Shown here piece after piece: positions 1 through 8,121 of a stretch of 64,000 nucleotides of DNA (its first letter is position 1; every line of letters begins with the position of its first letter). Both the position numbers and the translations under genes were made by a program. Source of the stretch: Nocardioides acrostichi (lineage in GTDB: Bacteria; Actinomycetota; Actinomycetes; Propionibacteriales; Nocardioidaceae); assembly GCF_015319165.1 (NCBI RefSeq), contig NZ_JADIVZ010000003.1:354366-418365 (forward strand), written 5' to 3'. The notes beneath the pieces are model-generated. The model searched no databases. It was not told the origin of the DNA and saw only the letters and a list, made by a program, of their open reading frames with translations.

Positions 1-472
1 CGGCCTCACGGCTCAACCACCGGGGCCATCACGGTGGTTGAGCCGGGCGAGGCGCTAGCCGAGTCCTGTGCTCCGGTGGTTGAGCCGGGCGAGGCGCTAG
101 CCGAGTCCCGTGTCGAAACCTGGTGAGGTGGAAAGCAGCGTCGCCTTCACAGTCGCCGGGTTTCGACGCGCTCGGCCGTGGACGGCCTCACGGCTCAACC
201 ACCGGGGCCATCACGGTGGTTGAGCCGGGCGAGGCGCTAGCCGAGTCCTGTGCTCCGGTGGTTGAGCCGGGCGAGGCGCTAGCCGAGTCCCGTGTCGAAA
301 CCTGGTGAGATGGAAAGCAGCGTCGCCTTCACAGTTGCCGGGTTTCGACGCGCTCGTCGCTAGCGCTCCTCACGGCTCAACCACCAGCGGACGCGCTCGT
401 CGATTTCGACACGCCTTCGCCTTCGGCATCCGGCGGCTCAATTCACCGGCTGGCGCTCCTCACGGCTCAACC
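1..472. repeat. Tandem copies of an inverted-repeat element (182-bp period)
   Basis: No gene is supported here. Positions 1-182 and 183-364 are near-identical copies of one unit. Each contains a left arm beginning GGTTGAGCCG and ending GTCGAAACC, a central segment of about 38 bases, and a right arm beginning GGTTTCGACG. Further right-arm pieces follow up to 472, ending CGGCTCAACC. The outer ends GGTTGAGCCG and CGGCTCAACC are perfect 10-bp inverted repeats. The same family occurs at 1085-1222, 2152-2258 and 9102-9832. The window starts inside the array, so its true left end is unknown. Confidence 0.85.
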
Positions 473-504
473 ACCGCCGGGCACGCTCGACCACCGCAGG
501 GCGG

Positions 505-2070
505 TCAGGTGAGGTGTTCGGTGCCTTCGGGGTCGACGAGGAAGGTCCGGCCGTGGGGTGAGGTCCAGAGATAGAGGCCGAGGCGGATGCGGCGGTACCG
601 CCAGCGTTTCTGGTTCTGGCTGGGGTGGGTCTTCGCTCTGTGGTGGGTGCGGCACAGCGGCGCGAGGGTGTCGGTGCTGGTCTGGCCGGGTGGCCCGCCT
701 TCTGATGGTGGGACGTATTCGTCGATGTGATCCAGATCGGCACGCATCGCTGACCTGGTGCAGAAGGGGAAGGCGCAGGTCTGGCGTTGCTCACGGACTC
801 GGTAGGCGATGCGGTCGGGGATCTCGTAGGCATCCACCGCGACCGTGTCGGCCAGATCCACGATCGGCTTCACGACGACCTTCGTGTCGGGGTTGCCGAC
901 CCAGGCAGCGACCTGGTCCGCGGTCACAGTCGCTCGGTGAGTGCCGGTGTGGGTGGAGACGCGGGCGAGGTGGATGCCCAGTGCGCCGGTGGCGGGATCG
1001 ACGGATGGTGTGCCGGTGATGGCCTCGCCGGAGAGGCGCACGTGCAACACGAGTTGGCGCGCGGGGATCGTGGTGGGTGGGGGTGGTTTCGACACGCCTT
1101 CGCCTTCGGCATCCGGCGGCTCAACCACCAGCGGGGCCGGTGGTTGAGCCGTGAGGCCGTTCACCACCGGTGAGGCTGGTGGTTGAGCCGTGAGGCCGTT
1201 CACGGCCGAGCGCGTCGAAACCACACCACCGCTCACCTGACCAGCGAGGTCGAACATCGTCTGGCTCCGCGCGAGCTGCCCCAGGGCGGCGGCACGGCGT
1301 TCGCCGAGGTCCAGCGGTGAGCCGAGCGCGGACTGCTCGGCGGCGAGGTGGCGGAGGGCGTGGTCGAGGTCTTCGGCGTCAGCGCGGTCGAGGAGTCCGT
1401 CGAGGCGCACGAGGCCGTCGAACGCGCAGATTGCGCCCTGGCCGGGCTGGTCGAGCTCCAGGGTGACGTGCCGTTGTGCGTGGGCGTCGGCGATGTCGGC
1501 CTCAGTGGTTTCGGGTTCGTAGCGGGCGATGGCGTCGGCGACGAGGCCGTCGAGGGCGCGAAGGCCGGTCTTGTGCGCGACCGGGGTGATCATCCGGTCC
1601 ACGAACTCAGCAGCCTCAGGCCCGAGGCGCATGGTCTCTTCGGCGATGCGTCGCACTCGCCAGGGTGCGACGCGCCCGGAGGTCATGGCCTCCCACAGCA
1701 GCGGGAGGCGGAAGCGGGCCTCCATCACCGCGCCCACGAACGCCCGACCCGACGCATCCGATCGCCCGAGTGCGGTGGCGAGTTCGATGATCGCGAACTG
1801 AGCCACCAGCGGCGTCCCCGGGCCACCGGCACCGATGAGCCGGTCACCACCCTCGACGTCATAGGCGGCCAGCAGCTCGTCGGTCACCACACCCAGCGGA
1901 CCACCGGCGACACAGTCCGGCACGTGGCCCTCGGCGTGGGCGGTGCACCAGTCAGCGGCCGCCTCCCACATCCGCACCTCGGCGGCTTGAGCTTCGCGTT
2001 GCGCGGTGACCGCCGCAGCCAACGCACCATGGGGCAGCCCGTGGGGCTGGGGTGCGGAAGCCGTGGTCAT
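505..2070 (-). CDS. DUF222 / HNH endonuclease domain protein (13E12-repeat-like)
   Basis: Predicted HNH nuclease of the DUF222 family, 521 residues, which is usual for the family. The N-terminal half (residues about 1-280) is the helical DUF222 domain. The C-terminal part (about 430-490) has a zinc-finger-like HNH region: CAFPFC, then DLDHI, then LCRTHHRAKTH, which supplies the metal- and phosphate-contacting His and Asn/His positions. Residues about 283-328 are a low-complexity insert encoded by repeat elements (1085-1222), not family sequence. The start is ATG at 2068-2070. An SOS-box-like palindrome lies 14 bp upstream, and 13E12 genes in mycobacteria are known LexA targets. The biological role of the family is not established; DNA damage or mobile-DNA roles are inference. 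Confidence 0.85.
   Translation of the reverse strand: MTTASAPQPHGLPHGALAAAVTAQREAQAAEVRMWEAAADWCTAHAEGHVPDCVAGGPLGVVTDELLAAYDVEGGDRLIGAGGPGTPLVAQFAIIELATALGRSDASGRAFVGAVMEARFRLPLLWEAMTSGRVAPWRVRRIAEETMRLGPEAAEFVDRMITPVAHKTGLRALDGLVADAIARYEPETTEADIADAHAQRHVTLELDQPGQGAICAFDGLVRLDGLLDRADAEDLDHALRHLAAEQSALGSPLDLGERRAAALGQLARSQTMFDLAGQVSGGVVSTRSAVNGLTAQPPASPVVNGLTAQPPAPLVVEPPDAEGEGVSKPPPPTTIPARQLVLHVRLSGEAITGTPSVDPATGALGIHLARVSTHTGTHRATVTADQVAAWVGNPDTKVVVKPIVDLADTVAVDAYEIPDRIAYRVREQRQTCAFPFCTRSAMRADLDHIDEYVPPSEGGPPGQTSTDTLAPLCRTHHRAKTHPSQNQKRWRYRRIRLGLYLWTSPHGRTFLVDPEGTEHLT
1085..1222. repeat. Three repeat elements embedded in frame in the DUF222-HNH gene
   Basis: Three members of the GGTTGAGCC...GTCGAAACC family lie inside the coding sequence. 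1085-1129 is the variant with the internal sequence CGCCTTCGCCTTCGGCATCC. 1139-1169 is a partial copy. 1178-1222 is a complete arm. The total insert is 138 bp, or 46 codons, and keeps the frame. On the gene's strand it encodes a linker with runs such as NGLTAQPP (twice) and VVEPPDAEGEGVSKP between the DUF222 and HNH domains. The same words are encoded by the intergenic copies when translated. Confidence 0.85.
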
Positions 2071-2083
2071 GACCCGATTCTAG

Positions 2084-2099
2084 TCGAACATCAGTTCGT
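2084..2099. promoter_or_regulatory. Putative LexA (SOS) box of the DUF222-HNH gene
   Basis: TCGAACATCAGTTCGT matches the actinobacterial/Gram-positive SOS consensus TCGAAC-N4-GTTCGA at 11 of 12 defined positions. It ends 14 bp before the ATG of the DUF222-HNH gene, close enough for repressor binding to block transcription. LexA sites upstream of 13E12-family (DUF222) genes are established in Mycobacterium tuberculosis. Regulation here is inferred from that precedent. Confidence 0.6.
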
Positions 2100-2151
2100 A
2101 CGGAAGGTGTGACGGGGATCTGTGGAGGAGATGTTGCCTTGCCCGTTGCGG

Positions 2152-2258
2152 GGTTTCGACGCGCTCGTCGCTGGCGCTCCTCACGGCTCAACCACCGGTG
2201 CGACAGCGTCGTGCGGGGTTTCGACGCGCTCGTCGCTGGCGCTCCTCACGGCTCAACC
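2152..2258. repeat. Two right-arm copies of the inverted-repeat element
   Basis: 2152-2193 and 2217-2258 are two copies of the arm GGTTTCGACGCGCTCGTCGC...CGGCTCAACC in the same orientation. They sit in the 370-bp gap between the DUF222-HNH start and the 3' end of the thrombospondin-repeat gene. A core-like stretch (about 2121-2150) precedes the first copy. Confidence 0.8.
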
Positions 2259-2332
2259 AGCGGTGCGTCAGCGCTGCACGCCGATTCGCTGCTCAACCGC
2301 CGGGAGACGCTCGACCGCCGGCGAAAGGAACG

Positions 2333-2366
2333 GCGGGTGCGGACCCTGGTGTGGGTCCGCACCCGC
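2333..2366. terminator. Perfect 14-bp hairpin
   Basis: Arms GCGGGTGCGGACCC (2333-2346) and GGGTCCGCACCCGC (2353-2366) pair perfectly around a 6-base loop. There is no T-tract. It lies 75 bp beyond the stop of the leftward thrombospondin-repeat gene and could be a second terminator or a transcription insulator. Confidence 0.5.
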
Positions 2367-2394
2367 CTACCGCCCCGCCATGGTGCGGCCTCGG

Positions 2395-2434
2395 CCGGAC
2401 CCGCCACCTGGCTCGAGGCAGGTGGCGGGCCCGG
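2395..2434 (-). terminator. Hairpin terminator of the thrombospondin-repeat gene
   Basis: Arms 2395-2410 (CCGGACCCGCCACCTG) and 2419-2434 form a 16-bp stem with one mismatch and an 8-base loop. It begins 7 bp after the stop codon of the leftward gene at 2441. No U-tract is present, as is common for high-GC actinobacterial terminators. Confidence 0.6.
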
Positions 2435-2440
2435 TGTCCA

Positions 2441-5400
2441 TCAGCCCGTCGGTCCGGTGATCCGGCCGGAGGGGCGTGGGTTCTTCGGCGTCGAGTGCGG
2501 GTCGAGCGGGTCGGATCCCGCCTTCACCTCGTTGCCGTCGCTGGCACCGCCGTGGTCGGTGTCCCGGTCGCACGGGTTGGTGTGGTAGCGCTTGATCTCC
2601 TGCTTGTCGCTCAGCCCGTCGCGGTCGGTGTCCTTGCGCTTGGGGTTGGTCGGGCAGTTGTCGTAGCGCTTGTTCGCCCAGCCCTTGATCTCCGTCTTGT
2701 CGGGGAGACCGTCGCGGTCGGTGTCCTTGCGCTTGGGGTTGGTCTTGTACTTCTTGACCTCGACCCGATCATTGAGACGGTCACCGTCGGTGTCGCGCTT
2801 CTTCGGGTTGGTCTTGTACTTCTTGACCTCCACCCCGTCGGAGAGCCCGTCGCCGTCGGTGTCCTTCTCCAGCGGGTCGGTCTTGAGGCTGTTGACCTCG
2901 CGGCCGTCGCCCAGCCCGTCGTCATCGGTGTCGGTGTCGAGCGGGTCGGTCTCGTAGACCTTCACCTCGTCACCGTCGGTGAGCTGGTCGCCGTCGGTGT
3001 CGGCGTCGAGCGGGTCGGTGTCGTAGGTGTCGACCTCTTCGCCGTCGAGCAGCAGGTCGCCGTCGGTGTCGGGGTTGCGCGGATCGGTGCCGAGGGCGAT
3101 CTCCTGGGCGTTGGTGAGCCCGTCGTTGTCGTAGTCCTCGTCGGCCGGCAGGGTGCCGCCGTCGTCGGTGCCGTCGTTCGGGTCGGTGCCGTTGCCGATC
3201 TCGTCGCCGTCGTCGACGCCGCCGTTGTCGGTGTCGGAGTCGTTCGGGTCGGTCGGCTCGCCGTTGTTCTGCGAACCGGTGACCTCCTCGCCATCGGTGA
3301 GGCCGTCGTCGTCGCTGTCGGCGTCGGTGGGGTCGGTGGGGTCGTTGCCGAAGGCGGTGTTCTGCGAGCCGCTGAACTCCTCGAGGTTGGTGAGGCCGTC
3401 GGCATCGGCGTCCTCGTCGGCGTCGGAGGTGCCGTCGCCGTCGGTGTCGGGGTTGGTCGGGTCGGTGCCGACGATGGCTTCCTGGTCGTTGGTCAGGCCG
3501 TCACCGTCGTCGTCGGCGTCACCCGGACCGGTGCCGGAGTCGTCGTCGGCGCCGTTGTTGGGGTCGGTGCCGTTCGCGACCTCGTCGCCGTCGTTGACGC
3601 CGCCGTCGTCGGAGTCGGCATCGGTCGGGTCGGTGGCCTCGCCGTTGTTCTCGGAGCCGGTGACCTCCTGGCCGTTGGTGAGGCCGTCGGAGTCGGCGTC
3701 CTCGTCGAAGTCGGAGGTGCCGTCGCCGTCGGTGTCGGGGTCGTTCGGGTCGGTACCGATGACGATCTCGTCGCCGTCGCTGAGGCCGTCGTCGTCGGAG
3801 TCGGCGTCGGTGGGGTCGGTCGGCTCGTTGTCGTAGCCGGTGTTCTCCGAACCGCTCAGTTCCTGACCGTCGGTGAGGCCGTCGCCGTCGGAGTCCTCGT
3901 CGCCGTCGGGGGTTCCGTCGCCGTCGGTGTCGGGATTGTTCGGGTCGGTGCCGGTGATGTTGACCTCGTCGCCGTCGCTGAGGCCGTCGTCGTCGGAGTC
4001 GGCGTCGGTGGGGTCGGTCGGCTCGTTGTTGTAGCCGTCGTTCGCGGAGCCCGAGACCTCCTCGCCGTTGGTCAGGCCGTCACCGTCGTCGTCGCCACTC
4101 GGATCGAAGGTGTCGTCGGCGCCGTCGTTGGGGTCGGTGCCTGCCGAGATCTCGGCGCCGTCGCCGGTGCCCCCGTCGTCGGTGTCGCCGTCGGTGGGGT
4201 CGGTGGGCTCGTTGCCGTAGGCGACGTTCTCGGAGCCCGAGGTCTCCTGGCCGTCGGTCAGCCCGTCGCCGTCGGAGTCCGCGTTGCCCGGGTCGGTGGG
4301 TTCGTTGCCGAAGGCGGTGTTCTCCGAGCCGGTGACCTCCTGGCCGTTGGTGAGGCCGTCGGAGTCGGCGTCCTCGTCGAAGTCGGAGGTGCCGTCGCCG
4401 TCGGTGTCGGGGTCGTTCGGGTCGGTACCGATCGCGACCTCGGTGCCGTCGCTGAGCCCGTCGCTGTCGCTGTCGGCGTCGGTGGGGTCGGTGGGTTCGT
4501 TGCCGAACGCGGTGTTCTCCGAGCCGGTGACCTCTTCGCCGTTGGTGAGGCCGTCGGAGTCGGCGTCCTCGTCGAAGTCGGAGGTGCCGTCGCCGTCGGT
4601 GTCGGGGTTGGTCGGGTCGGTACCGATGACCGCCTCGGCGTCGTCGGTGAGACCGTCGCCGTCGGTGTCGGTGCTCGGGTCGGTGCCGCACTCGATCGGG
4701 CCGCCGGACGGCGCACTCACGCTCGCGGTGAGCGGGAACAGGTCGACCGACGCGACGTCGATCAGGCCGCCCAGGGTGACCCTGACGTGGATCGCGGTCG
4801 CGCTCGCCGAGATGCTGGCCCCGGTCTTCTGCACGGCGTCGGTGCCCGCCGAGAGCTCCAGCAGCATGCCGGCCGCGGCCGGCACGCTCTGGGGACCGTC
4901 AGCCAGGTCGTAGGTCTGCCCACCGATCTCGACGAGCGGGGCCGTGAAGGTGCTCGTGGTGCCGGCCACCGTGCCGTCGGTCTCGGCGACCAGCTCCGGA
5001 GCCGAGAGCACCTTGACGAGCGGGCCGCCGGCGACCTGGAGGTCGGCTGTCGAACCGAGGGCGGTCGCGGTGAGGGTCCGGGCGCCATGGGCACCACCGT
5101 TCTCCACGAGGTCGGTGCGTTGGGCGGTCGACACCGTGCCCGGGATCGAGAGCAGGCCGCCGGGCACCAGCGCGCCCAGGAGGGTGACGTCGGCCGTCGA
5201 CACGGTGCTCTTCGACAGCGGCACGGAAGCCGGCAGGCAGTAGCCGTCGCTGGTGTAGCGAGCCCGCGCCTCGGCATTCGAGACGCCCAGGTCGGCCAGC
5301 GGGTCCAGGGCGTCGAGCGCGCCGCCGTCCGCGGGGATGAGGGAGTCGCTGGCTGCATCGGGGGCGGTCGGGGGCGCGTCCTGGGAGGCGTCGGCCAGCA

Positions 5401-5740
5401 GTTGGTCGAGCAGCGCGGTGTCGAGGCCGAGCGCGGTGAGCAGGTCGTCGGTCGCCTCGAGGTTCACCCCCTCGGCGTGCACCGTGGCGGGCGTGCTCGT
5501 GTGCACGCTGCCGGCGGAGCGCGCGATGCCGAGGTCGGCGGCGCTGCCGAGGCCCGGCAGTGACAACAGGTTCACGTGGGCGACCTCACCGGTCGTCGTG
5601 GTGTCGATGGGTGCAGGCACCGGCTGGTAGGCGGCCTGCGCGGGGGCGGCCAGCGTGATGCTGGTCAGGGAGTAGAGGGCGGCTGTCGAGAGACTGGCGA
5701 AGAGGGCCAGGGGTCGACGGCCTACGGGGCGACGAGACAT
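2441..5740 (-). CDS. Secreted choice-of-anchor-G-like protein with many thrombospondin type 3 (Ca-binding) repeats
   Basis: Secreted calcium-binding repeat protein of 1,099 residues. I start it at ATG 5738-5740, behind the Shine-Dalgarno-like CTAGGAG; longer upstream frames look non-coding. Residues 1-37 are a signal peptide (RR-rich start, hydrophobic core, cleavage after AQAA). Residues about 38-345 resemble the choice-of-anchor G domain. From about 350 to 1,090 there are more than 20 Asp-rich repeats of the DxDxDGxxD type, several in near-identical higher-order blocks ([16 protein letters not shown] recurs four times). The C-terminal repeats become Lys-rich (VKKYKTNPK). I see no LPXTG or C-terminal membrane anchor. 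Likely extracellular and perhaps adhesive or structural; function unknown. Confidence 0.8.
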   Translation of the reverse strand: MSRRPVGRRPLALFASLSTAALYSLTSITLAAPAQAAYQPVPAPIDTTTTGEVAHVNLLSLPGLGSAADLGIARSAGSVHTSTPATVHAEGVNLEATDDLLTALGLDTALLDQLLADASQDAPPTAPDAASDSLIPADGGALDALDPLADLGVSNAEARARYTSDGYCLPASVPLSKSTVSTADVTLLGALVPGGLLSIPGTVSTAQRTDLVENGGAHGARTLTATALGSTADLQVAGGPLVKVLSAPELVAETDGTVAGTTSTFTAPLVEIGGQTYDLADGPQSVPAAAGMLLELSAGTDAVQKTGASISASATAIHVRVTLGGLIDVASVDLFPLTASVSAPSGGPIECGTDPSTDTDGDGLTDDAEAVIGTDPTNPDTDGDGTSDFDEDADSDGLTNGEEVTGSENTAFGNEPTDPTDADSDSDGLSDGTEVAIGTDPNDPDTDGDGTSDFDEDADSDGLTNGQEVTGSENTAFGNEPTDPGNADSDGDGLTDGQETSGSENVAYGNEPTDPTDGDTDDGGTGDGAEISAGTDPNDGADDTFDPSGDDDGDGLTNGEEVSGSANDGYNNEPTDPTDADSDDDGLSDGDEVNITGTDPNNPDTDGDGTPDGDEDSDGDGLTDGQELSGSENTGYDNEPTDPTDADSDDDGLSDGDEIVIGTDPNDPDTDGDGTSDFDEDADSDGLTNGQEVTGSENNGEATDPTDADSDDGGVNDGDEVANGTDPNNGADDDSGTGPGDADDDGDGLTNDQEAIVGTDPTNPDTDGDGTSDADEDADADGLTNLEEFSGSQNTAFGNDPTDPTDADSDDDGLTDGEEVTGSQNNGEPTDPNDSDTDNGGVDDGDEIGNGTDPNDGTDDGGTLPADEDYDNDGLTNAQEIALGTDPRNPDTDGDLLLDGEEVDTYDTDPLDADTDGDQLTDGDEVKVYETDPLDTDTDDDGLGDGREVNSLKTDPLEKDTDGDGLSDGVEVKKYKTNPKKRDTDGDRLNDRVEVKKYKTNPKRKDTDRDGLPDKTEIKGWANKRYDNCPTNPKRKDTDRDGLSDKQEIKRYHTNPCDRDTDHGGASDGNEVKAGSDPLDPHSTPKNPRPSGRITGPTG

Positions 5741-6281
5741 GGTCGGTCTCCTAGGAGGGGATGGCGGGAGGCAGGACACCGCGCTCCTTTGTCGGCGACC
5801 GCGGACGGGTACGTCCGCGCGACCCGACGACAAGGCCGTGCAGGGGTTGGGGGGGAGGACCAAGGGGTGGGCCGGGGGTGTGGGCCGGGGTGTGGCCCGC
5901 GGTGGCCCGGGTGGAGGGAGCGTGATGCGCGGAGCGAGGTGTCTCGCTCCTGGTGACCGGGCCGTACCCGCCGGGAGGCGTCCTATGCGCAGGGCTAGAC
6001 CAGGAGCCCGCCGAGTAGCCTCGACTGCGGCCTCGTGCCGTGGAGAGACGGCTGCCTCGCCGGTTGGACGCCCCTGCACACCGCGGCGTAGTCTCGGGGC
6101 TGCGTGTGCGGTCTGCCGATGTCCCGGACAGAGCGGACCTGGCTCGCTCCCGGCGTCTGGCGTGCCGGCGTCCTGACTCGAAGGTGGGTCGGGCCCTCGT
6201 GTGCGACCGGCCAGCGGAGCGGAACGAAGGCCCCATGCGTGCCAGCACGATTTCTGCCCACCCCAAGGAAACCACCCTTCT
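5741..6281. other. 541-bp intergenic region with rpsA leader
   Basis: I see no convincing gene here; open frames on the minus strand lack coding character and an RBS. The region separates the divergent thrombospondin-repeat gene and rpsA, so it should hold both promoters. A weak candidate for rpsA is TTGGAC (6064-6069) and TAGTCT (6089-6094) with a long 19-bp spacer, which would give a leader of about 180 nt. A 6-bp-arm hairpin (GCGGAC/GTCCGC, 5801-5818) lies nearer the secreted-protein gene. Confidence 0.4.
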
Positions 6282-7775
6282 ATGACCACCCTCTCCACCC
6301 GCCCCGCCGAGATCGACTGGAACGTCGACGCCCCTCAGGTGGCCGTCAACGACATCGGCTCGGAGGAGGACTTCCTCGCCGCGGTCGACAAGACGATCAA
6401 GTACTTCAACGACGGCGACATCGTCGACGGCACCATCGTCAAGGTCGACCGTGACGAGGTGCTCCTCGACATCGGCTACAAGACCGAGGGCGTCATCCCC
6501 TCGCGCGAGCTCTCGATCAAGCACGACGTCGACCCCAACGAGGTCGTCAGCGTCGGCGACGCCGTCGAGGCACTCGTCCTCCAGAAGGAGGACAAGGAGG
6601 GTCGCCTGATCCTGTCCAAGAAGCGCGCCCAGTACGAGCGCGCCTGGGGCACGATCGAGCAGGTCAAGGAGGAGGACGGCGTCGTCGAGGGCGCGGTCAT
6701 CGAGGTCGTCAAGGGCGGCTTGATCCTCGACATCGGCCTGCGCGGCTTCCTGCCCGCCTCCCTGGTCGAGATGCGCCGCGTGCGCGACCTGCAGCCCTAC
6801 GTGGGTCAGACGCTCGAGGCGAAGATCATCGAGCTCGACAAGAACCGCAACAACGTCGTGCTCTCGCGCCGCGCGTGGCTGGAGCAGACCCAGTCCGAGG
6901 TGCGCCACGGCTTCCTCACCCAGCTCCAGAAGGGTCAGATCCGCAAGGGCGTCGTCTCCTCGATCGTCAACTTCGGTGCGTTCGTCGACCTCGGCGGCGT
7001 CGACGGTCTGGTGCACGTCTCCGAGCTCTCCTGGAAGCACATCGACCACCCGAGCGAGGTCGTGGCCGTCGGTGACGAGGTCACCGTCGAGGTGCTCGAC
7101 GTCGACATGGACCGCGAGCGGGTCTCGCTGTCGCTCAAGGCGACGCAGGAGGACCCCTGGCAGCACTTCGCCCGCACCCACCAGATCGGTCAGATCGTGC
7201 CCGGAAAGGTCACCAAGCTGGTGCCCTTCGGCTCGTTCGTCCGCGTCGAGGAGGGCATCGAGGGCCTGGTGCACATCTCCGAGCTGGCCGAGCGCCACGT
7301 GGAGATCCCCGAGCAGGTCGTCCAGGTCAACGACGACGTCATGGTCAAGATCATCGACATCGACCTCGAGCGTCGCCGGATCTCGCTGTCGCTCAAGCAG
7401 GCCAACGACACCGCCGTCTCCACCGACGTCGACGAGTTCGACCCCACGCTCTACGGCATGACCGCCACCTACGACGAGCAGGGCAACTACGTCTACCCCG
7501 ACGGCTTCGACTCCGAGACCGGCGAGTGGAAGGACGGCTTCGACGAGCAGCGCGCCGCCTGGGAAGAGGAGTACGCCAAGGCGCACGCCCGCTGGGAGGC
7601 CCACGTCAAGCAGCAGCAGGAGGCCGCCAAGGCCGAGGTCGAGGCCGGCGAGGCCACCTCGTACTCCAGCGGTGGCGGCTCGGCCGACTCCGACGCCGGC
7701 TCCGGCGATGGCGGTTCGCTGGCTTCCGACGAGGCCCTCCAGGCCCTGCGCGAGAAGCTCACCGGCGGTCAGTGA
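6282..7775 (+). CDS. rpsA: 30S ribosomal protein S1
   Basis: Ribosomal protein S1, which binds mRNA and helps recruit it to the 30S subunit. It has 497 residues, normal for Actinobacteria. Four S1 OB-fold domains are visible: from about residue 40 ([21 protein letters not shown]), about 125, about 210 ([20 protein letters not shown]) and about 295 ([21 protein letters not shown]). The last two have the classic GAFV/GSFV-DGLVHISE pattern. An acidic N-terminus and a Gly/Ser/Asp-rich C-terminal tail follow the actinobacterial form. ATG 6282 is chosen because AAGGAA (6265-6270) lies just upstream and the N-terminus matches the family. A strong hairpin follows at 7811-7847. No coaE follows, although rpsA-coaE is a frequent pair in the phylum. 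Confidence 0.97.
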   Translation: MTTLSTRPAEIDWNVDAPQVAVNDIGSEEDFLAAVDKTIKYFNDGDIVDGTIVKVDRDEVLLDIGYKTEGVIPSRELSIKHDVDPNEVVSVGDAVEALVLQKEDKEGRLILSKKRAQYERAWGTIEQVKEEDGVVEGAVIEVVKGGLILDIGLRGFLPASLVEMRRVRDLQPYVGQTLEAKIIELDKNRNNVVLSRRAWLEQTQSEVRHGFLTQLQKGQIRKGVVSSIVNFGAFVDLGGVDGLVHVSELSWKHIDHPSEVVAVGDEVTVEVLDVDMDRERVSLSLKATQEDPWQHFARTHQIGQIVPGKVTKLVPFGSFVRVEEGIEGLVHISELAERHVEIPEQVVQVNDDVMVKIIDIDLERRRISLSLKQANDTAVSTDVDEFDPTLYGMTATYDEQGNYVYPDGFDSETGEWKDGFDEQRAAWEEEYAKAHARWEAHVKQQQEAAKAEVEAGEATSYSSGGGSADSDAGSGDGGSLASDEALQALREKLTGGQ

Positions 7776-7810
7776 GCTGACCTTCTCGGTCGCCGGCTGA
7801 CACCAGCATG

Positions 7811-7847
7811 CGAAGGCCCCGCCCGGATCATCCGGGCGGGGCCTTCG
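7811..7847 (+). terminator. Strong hairpin terminator of rpsA
   Basis: A perfect 17-bp stem, CGAAGGCCCCGCCCGGA (7811-7827) with its complement at 7831-7847, around a 3-base loop. It starts 36 bp after the rpsA stop. It lies between rpsA and the convergent small gene at 7863, so it may serve both. Confidence 0.85.
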
Positions 7848-7862
7848 ACGTCTCGTGCGACG

Positions 7863-8027
7863 TCAGCGGAAGCTCGAGCCGGTGCGCTCGAACGCGTCGG
7901 TGGGGTGGCTGCGCGGCGGGGTGTAGTCGTGCGACGCCCACGGGTCGTCGTCGGCGACGCGACGCAGCGTGACCAGCAGCCAGGTGAGGACTCCGACGAT
8001 GGACCAGAAGAGGATGAGTGCGTTCAT
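7863..8027 (-). CDS. Small single-pass membrane protein, function unknown
   Basis: A 54-residue protein: one hydrophobic helix (residues about 3-22, ALILFWSIVGVLTWLLVTL), then a basic and polar cytoplasm-like tail ending GSSFR. The start is ATG 8025-8027. It is transcribed divergently from the GlxA/AdpA-like regulator at 8122, and the 94-bp gap contains several TGGCA/TGCCA half-sites, so it may be controlled by that regulator. I do not recognise the family. Coding status rests on the clean membrane-protein pattern and the divergent position. Confidence 0.55.
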   Translation of the reverse strand: MNALILFWSIVGVLTWLLVTLRRVADDDPWASHDYTPPRSHPTDAFERTGSSFR

Positions 8028-8055
8028 GGCAGTAACGATGCTTGCGTTGTGATCC

Positions 8056-8110
8056 TGCCACCAGTGGCTGAATTGCCACCTTGAGTCGATTTCCTGCCAC
8101 GGCCGTGGCA
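8056..8110. promoter_or_regulatory. Cluster of TGCCAC/AdpA-like half-sites
   Basis: The 94-bp divergent gap holds a perfect 16-bp palindrome, TGCCACGGCCGTGGCA (8095-8110), just upstream of the regulator's ATG. There is a second TGCCAC..GTGGC pair at 8056-8068 and a lone TGCCAC at 8074-8079. On the minus strand TGGCAGGATC (8051-8060) matches the AdpA consensus TGGCSNGWWY at all but one position. Autoregulation by the adjacent AdpA-related protein is inferred. Confidence 0.5.
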
Positions 8111-8121
8111 CGCTCCAGACC

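Noticed and set aside
123..574. Small open frames in the repeat blocks (encoding words such as GFDALVAGAPHGSTT)
   Set aside because: They recur in every copy of the element in several frames and have no RBS; they are translations of the repeat, not genes.
4080..4716. Arg-rich and Pro/Ser/Thr-rich frames within the TSP3 gene
   Set aside because: Alternative frames of repetitive GC-rich codons; no start signals or homology.
2198..5563. Long open frame of 1,121 codons on the plus strand (Val/Gly-rich)
   Set aside because: It is antisense to the Asp-rich TSP3-repeat gene; repeated GAC/GTC codons read as Val on the other strand. The minus-strand protein has a signal peptide, RBS and known repeats.
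5751..7604. Open frame of 617 codons opposite rpsA
   Set aside because: Antisense to ribosomal protein S1, which is unambiguous; composition (Val/Leu/Asp/Gly) is that of a reversed S1 gene.
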